Translations under genes and position numbers: made by a program | From: Cymbidium sinense | Taxonomy: Eukaryota; Streptophyta; Magnoliopsida; Asparagales; Orchidaceae | Assembly (NCBI GenBank): GCA_021442155.1 | Contig: CM038232.1 | Coordinates: 65,639,555 to 65,703,554, forward strand | Length of the DNA stretch: 64,000 bases | Reading direction: 5' to 3' | In this document: positions 57,893 through 64,000 of the stretch, piece by piece | Numbering within the stretch: the first letter of the stretch is position 1 | How the letters are laid out: each line of letters starts with the position of its first letter | The notes under the pieces: model-generated | The model's database searches: none | What the model was told of the DNA's origin: nothing | Seen by the model: the letters and a program-made list of their open reading frames with translations, nothing else

Positions 57893-59739
57893 GTTGAAAA
57901 GATGCATTTGCATTGATAATAAAACCTTACAATGTAGAAATAGAAAGCAAAAAAACTAGCCATAACATATTTCCTATCCTCCTCCAAAAGAGCAAAATTG
58001 AAGGAATAATGATTATCTAGACAATGCCATACAAAATCAAAGTAGCTTTGCACAAAAGTCAAAGTTAGATCTATTTGTGTATACAAAATAATGGAAGTTC
58101 TTAAACAATATTAGTTCTACCATATTTCATTGTTAAGAGAAAGTTTGGTGATCCACCAATTATCTCCTTGATGATAATGCCCTTGTATTGGCATCCAAGT
58201 TCAATAATTTTCTTGTCAAATAGCCTATCAAATGCTATCCCAATCAAAACAATGACCCATGGCTTTGAAAGTTGCCATTTGCATCCTTTCAATAACCACC
58301 CCATTAAGGATGAGCCATCCACTTGATCCAAAACACCAAATTTAGTTTGATCACCATAAATTTGATGTCCCATTATGATGATAAAGAGGAAGAATGTGAT
58401 AGAGCTTAATCAAAATAGTCTTGAACCATCCTAAATATGAGTCTTGGCCATTATCCACACTACACAATTGCAATACATTCTAGTGACATAGTTGTCAATC
58501 ACCAGTGAGAGCTTGGAGTAAATCTGCAAATTCTGAAAATTGGGATTAGTGACCCCAAATTGAAACTGGATAATGTTAAAGTGATGGAGCATTTGATGTG
58601 TGTCTCATCATTACACCCCAACAAATGGTGTAGTTAAACCCAGCAAATGTTGTTTGGCAAAGTATGATGATCCACCCTTTTTAGTTTCAAATTCCATGGT
58701 GTAGGGACAACAAATTTCAGCAAAGCAATGTATAAAATGGATGTGAGATTGTCCATAGGTGCCTTGATGAGCTCACTGTCATGTTGATGTTCCTCTTCAA
58801 TAGAAATGTTGGAGATGAGTTCAAGCTAATCCAAAAGGATGCTATTTTGGGTCATTCATCCCAGCTCTTCCACCTTCCATTCCTCATGCACTCCATGTTG
58901 AGAAAGGCCATTTGGACTGAGGTCGGATATCCAAATGGAGTTTAGAAAGTCCACCTCTTGCCATTGCAAATTCTCCATTTTAAATTGTTCAATTGGAAGC
59001 ACCATTCAATAATTTTCCAATTTAGTCTCCAGCTTGGGTTCCCTATGCCATGGGTCCAACCCATACTTGATCAAGCACTTGTGGAGCTGGGTTTAGAGAA
59101 TTCCCCATTTCAGCCCTTAAATTATTTCACCATCAGGCCTCCTTTGTTGGTTGCTGCAGATTTTGTTCAAGCAACAGTATGCAATGATGGTTGTTGTTTC
59201 CCAAAGTTCCTAGCAAAACTTTTCATCCCCTAATTCCCTTGGGAATTACCAAATGTGGTATAGAGATTCCAGGATGTCCTTATTGTAAGTGCAGCCATTG
59301 AAAGGTGTCTAACTCCCAGATTTTGTCTCTTTTGGAGGTTGATGAAAATCACTTGATTTTTAACTTCCTCATGGCAAGCTTGATGCCCAAGTAATCAAGC
59401 TCCTCCACTCTTGTGGTGACTGGTGATTAGAGCACCTTCCATCATGTGTCTACTATGACGGTTTTGGTCATTGATAGCCATCCATTTCCATTTTTGAATA
59501 TGGAGGACACCTTTGCGGAGCCATGGAAGCTTTTCAATAAAATGTCATAATAGAGAATGTGATTCGTGTTAAGGCAAACCAAATTCACCATGTTGTTTGA
59601 TCTAAGAGAGTATTAGCAAGGATAAAAGATAGGGAGGAATCCTATAATTTATTCAATGGCTAATCCATTTGGTGGGGTTCACTTTGCTTTTGGATGATTT
59701 TTACTAAAAATTTGGGTATTTTCATGATAGGTCCCATTT
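57893..59739 (-). other. Unidentified gene-like segment in inverted block
   Basis: Less AT-rich than the LTR around it. The minus strand has long stop-poor stretches: 58373-58101 starts MGHQIYGDQTKFGVLDQVDG, with CKWQLSKPWVIVLIGIAFDR; around 58970-58650 frames read EVDFLNSIWISDLSPNGLSQ and later PTPWNLKLKRVDHHTLPNN. No family recognised. It could be a decayed gene, or part of an unknown element carried by LTR D. A plus-strand frame at 58958-59233 overlaps and is less convincing. Confidence 0.35.
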
Positions 59740-60345
59740 GGTTTTATGTTTTGGCTTCATTTGGTCAAATGATTCATATGGGCTCATGTTTGGTTGGGTT
59801 GACTAATTGGTCAAATTGGGCCAAATTTTAGGTTTAAATCTTGATTTAAAGTGTTTTGTCCAAGTGATTTTGATTAATTTAACTTTTGATTTTATCTCAT
59901 TTAAATCAAATGGGTCAAATGGGTTAATTGACTATTTGGGTTATTATTCATGTTCAATTGGTTTAAAATGATTGTAGGCTTTAGTTTGATTTGGGTTTAT
60001 TTTGATTTTTCCTGACTTATTATCAATTAAATTTATTCAATTATCAATTAATTGAGCTCAATCATGGCTTTAGTCATGTTAATAAATAATTTATGAACTT
60101 GAGCCATTAGTTGCAATCAATTTGGGTTAAATCATGATTTAACCCATTTGGCTAAAAATTTAATTTTAGATCAAATAATTATTAAATGGTTTATTTAATT
60201 TGGTCATGTTCAATCATTATTAATGGTTTTGAATCAATGGTTTTAATCAATTTAGCATATGATGGTTTTGGCAATTTGGGTTTTATTTTAAAATTTGACT
60301 TAGTCAAGGACCAAGTTGACTTAGTTTGACTATAAGGTTACATTA
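59740..60345 (-). repeat. Inverted piece of LTR D
   Basis: Reverse complement matches LTR C 17830-18480 and LTR A 20165-20420: the GCCCATATGAA, ACCAATTAGTCAACCCAACC and ATCATATGCTAAATTGATT blocks. Its inner end (60345) matches the LTR point directly following the break at 57892, indicating an inversion. Confidence 0.72.
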
Positions 60346-63300
60346 TTGCTTTTTTTAGCAAGCTTCATTTCTTTCTTTTCTATGTTGGGAAATTTACAAA
60401 AGTGAAATGACTTTAATGTGATATAACTAAAATAATTTAATTCCATCATGTCACATGGAAAGCACACTGTGTTAGCTACCACGTGGTTCTTATGAGATTA
60501 GGGCTTTAATTAGGATAATTAATTTTTAAGGCTAAATCTTTCAAAATTCATAACTAATTGTAGAAAACTCCAATATATAATGTTTTAAAGATATTTTAGA
60601 GGGGAATCTATTAAAATATCATCAAGTGATTTTGGACAGTGATTTTAGCTTAATTGGAGTTTAATTAAAATTGTAGCTATTTACTCTAATTAAGCATCTA
60701 ATTCTCAAAATCTTAGCATGTTTGATGACCTCCTTTTATTTTTTATTATTAATTAAAAATTTGTTAATTAAACCTTATTACCATTTTAATTCAATTCATG
60801 ATTAATTGTAAATGAACACTAAATCAATCACTAATTAAGCTTTCATTAAGTGAAAATTCTTGAAATGGTTTAGTTTACTCAAAGACCATTTCATTAAGTC
60901 TTCATTTGTTTCAAATTAATTAATTAATTAATTAATCAATTAAAAGAAAAGGGAGTTATTTCATACTTGATTGTTTAAAATAACTTATTGGGATTGAGCC
61001 TTTTCTTGATCTCTTTTAAAATTATCTTCATTATTATAAATTATAATCACAAATTAAACCACTAACTTACTTTTTTTAAAATCTAATTCATTCCTAACTT
61101 TGATTAATCAACCTTAGGTAGTTAGATGTTTAATAGTCTAAATAAATTTAATAAAATTATGATTAGCTTACATGTGTGAGAAAATTATAAAAGTAATTAA
61201 ACAAATCTCTTAATCTTAATTAACTATTAATTATGAGCCAATTTCATTAGACCCCTTTCATTTCTTAGGAGCACTGCTAATTTACTTTTATATATGGTTG
61301 CATCTCATGTTGGTTCATCATTATTTAGAAAATTAACTTAAGGTGATGAAGGTATGGGTTTAATTAATTAATTTAATTCATACCTCAACCTAATTAAGCC
61401 ATAAAATCAATTTAATTGCTTTTCATTAAATCAAATTGACTCACATATGGGGAATGGGTTTAAGATTAGTAAACCTCTTTCACATCCCTTAAATCAAATC
61501 AAACATGAAATAAAAAAATGGCTTTAAGAAATTTAGGTTTATTTTAAATAAGCTTATTTAATGTGATTGTCCTAGAATTAGTTGGATTGAATGAAATTAC
61601 ATGCTTGTGTTGCTTTATTTCTTTCAAATCAAGTTAAAATATTGTATTCCACTTATAGTCATGCATTCATTTCTTTCAAAAATTAATTAATAAAAAGATT
61701 TCTTTTATGTCAAATTTGCATGTTTTGACTTAATTAGAAATATGTGTGGCTATTGTCACTATTAAAACTCAAATGTATTTTCAAAAGCTTATTAATGAAT
61801 AATAATATATATTTTGACTTTAGTTACATATACATAGGAGGTGCATGTGAATAGAAGCTTAGTGTATGAAGTGAAGTTTCTTTACATTCATATGTTGATT
61901 TAGTTGAATGTTAATAGGTATATTAATGGATATTAAGATGCACAAGTAGCCCCAAGGAGGTTCCTACCTCACTCCCCTGGTGCAAAATAATGGTAACGTA
62001 CCTGTTAGATTTCATTCTTATGTGTCTTAACATTAGAATTGGGATAGAGCTTTAATTCATTCACACAAATAAATCAATTAAATCAAATTCTACTTTTGCA
62101 TGATTTTTTATTCTTATACTTTTTTATACATCCATATATATTTAAGAATAGCGGTATATTAGTCTGACATTAGGGATGCAAAGTAGCCCAAGGAGGTTCC
62201 CTCACTCCTGGTGCAAAATAATGGCAAGTACTTGCTTAAAACTTTCATATATTTGAATGTGTGTTTAGCTAATGAATGAAACACAACACACACACACTCA
62301 TTCTATTAAAAAGACATGCATTCATATTTTGCTGAAGTGGTTGAATTGCTTAATCATATGCATGCTAAATATGATGGAAAGAAATGAACAAACATGCATT
62401 ATGTGATAGTAATTAATTTCAATTAATCTTAAGATGTTTTCTTATTGAATGAGATTATTTAAAGTGAATGTAAACATAGGATTAATTTAAAATATGCAAT
62501 AAGACATTCATTAAAGAGAATTGATTAATTAATTAGCTTTAGATGTGACTTAAGGTAGGGATGAAAGAGAGTGATCCTCTCTTTCCTTCTCTTTATATCA
62601 TTTAGTTATTTAGTGTAAATCAAGTGAAATGAAAGAAATATTAAGTAAAATTTACAAATCAATTAAACAACTTAAAATGAAATCAACCCTTTATAATTAA
62701 ATGCCCTTCATACTTAGAGAATGACAACTCTAAAGCCTAGTTAGAACCCCTATTAATACACACACAGATTAAGTCACCATTTCTAGCTTTATGTTAGAGA
62801 TACATGGTTTGATGTATGTTTATTTTTGTGTAATATAATGATGTTAGTGTATTGCTTTGGATGTTAGGCGTGATTAATTTATTCTTATAGAGATTTTGAT
62901 TAAGGGGTGCTTAAAAATAAATATGAATGCTCTCTTTTGTAGGTTTCTTAACCCTTAAGCATAATCTAAGCCAAGACAGGTGGACTTGGTTACCCATGTG
63001 TAGGGTGCTAAGTCCAAATTATAAATATAACTGCTTGGGTTGTATGGTGTGTTTAGCTAACACTTATCTTGCATGTGTAGTTAGAGTTACTTTTCATATT
63101 TTTGATGTAATTTTACATTAGAAATTAGGATTAGTGTTATGGGGGAATTAGGATGAGAGGAGGCTAGAAGGCCTTGTCCTGGGAGGCCCCAGTCATTCCT
63201 TTAAAGCAAGCAAATCCAAAGGAGGAATGAAGGAGACATGAAGAAAGAAGATATAAGACCACCACCCATAGCATTTATTCATTTGTAATTGTAACTATTC

Positions 63301-64000
63301 TTTTATATAGAGAGTTGTATACCCCATTTCTCTTTTCATGTTGTACGGCAATACCCGACCACACTGGCCTATTATTCTTTAACATTGAGTTTATAAATTG
63401 TTTGATGCTTTGTTTACAGTTGTGTAATAGAAATGGCATATATTTTCCCAGTTTCTTCATGTATGATGATTTAATCTATGGCTTGGATCTAATTAGGCTC
63501 TTAGGAAAAAATTAATTCTTCTATCCTAGCTACAACTCATAACTAATTTTCTAAACAACTCATAACCTCATTTAAAGCTGGAGTATTAAATCAAGATAAT
63601 TAAAAGATTTAACAACCCCTTAGCTGAATGTTGTATGCTCAATATCATGCATATCATCTTGTTTCATTCTTGCAAAAAGGGTTTCCATCCTTGCACGATA
63701 AGGGAAGACTTGACCTTTGACGGTCTCCCTTGTGGTGGTAAACACCTCTTTCTCTCTGATTTAGCCAATAACCCTATTTATTCCAACATTTAGACATATA
63801 AAATCTTATAGTCTTTGTCAAAATGAAGAGTCTAAAATCAAATAAAATTTGCATTAGACTAAGTCATTATTCATACCACTCATGCTCTAGTCTCTTAGGG
63901 AGTGGGTTTAAGGACTTTAATTTCTTTCTAAATAATAAAACCTAAGCATCTTGAAAAACTTATGACTTGACCACATGGTTTTAAAATGTCGGAGGAGTTA
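60346..64000 (+). repeat. Giant LTR, copy D, right part (to edge)
   Basis: From about 60420 it is collinear with LTRs A, B and E (CATCATGTCACATGGAAAGC ... CCACGTGG motifs, then AATTCATAACTAATTG), and runs off the window at a point matching about 33950 of LTR B. It lacks the chromovirus insertion, so 63024-63533 shows what E lost there. No genes. Confidence 0.75.

Noticed and set aside
1..64000. tRNA, rRNA or intact protein-coding host genes
   Set aside because: None with recognisable structure was found; only tRNA-complementary primer sites occur.

Overview
This window is nuclear DNA of a flowering plant (a repeat-rich intergenic block). The evidence is AT-rich sequence, plant-type L1 LINE and Ty3/gypsy protein fragments, primer-binding sites that match plant tRNA-Arg and initiator tRNA-Met, a Mutator-like element with a 9-bp target duplication, and no bacterial-style gene packing. 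The species cannot be named from the sequence. No intact host gene and no intact transposon gene is visible; every protein remnant carries stops or frameshifts.

Layout. 1-2700 is the 5' part of an L1-type LINE on the minus strand (ORF1 and the start of the ORF2 endonuclease), apparently inserted in an old LTR whose 3' part fills 2705-5475. 5476-7377 is AT-rich sequence with TA microsatellites. 7378-16107 is a large, eroded inverted duplication carrying four copies of a unit with a TATA-like box, CT-rich leader and small ATG exon (two forward, two reverse). Between its arms lies a non-autonomous Mutator-like element (10578-12590) with very long terminal inverted repeats and a perfect 9-bp target duplication, then an unidentified exon-like region next to a hAT-like terminus.

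From 16495 to the end the window is a same-orientation stack of one family of giant-LTR Ty3/gypsy elements with a tRNA-Arg primer site, as in the Tat/Ogre lineage: LTR C (5' part, 16495-18987), LTR A (18988-26181, about 7.2 kb), leader plus truncated gag (26182-29179), LTR B (29180-34808), leader (34809-37739), degraded gag, protease, RNase H remnant and integrase with no reverse transcriptase (37740-43722), a 3' region, a small palindrome of LTR ends (45868-46196), LTR E (46200-56496, split by a complete but decayed minus-strand chromovirus at 48865-55262), and LTR D (56530 to the edge, with an inverted block at 57893-60345).

The most interesting signal is structural. The untranslated leader between the primer site and gag is, in both elements, an array of about 20-27 imperfect palindromes spaced roughly 70-100 bp, with a conserved AT-rich loop and stems whose differences are often compensatory. 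Other hairpins with paired changes recur at fixed positions in the LTR copies. This looks like a selected RNA (or cruciform DNA) architecture of this retroelement family.
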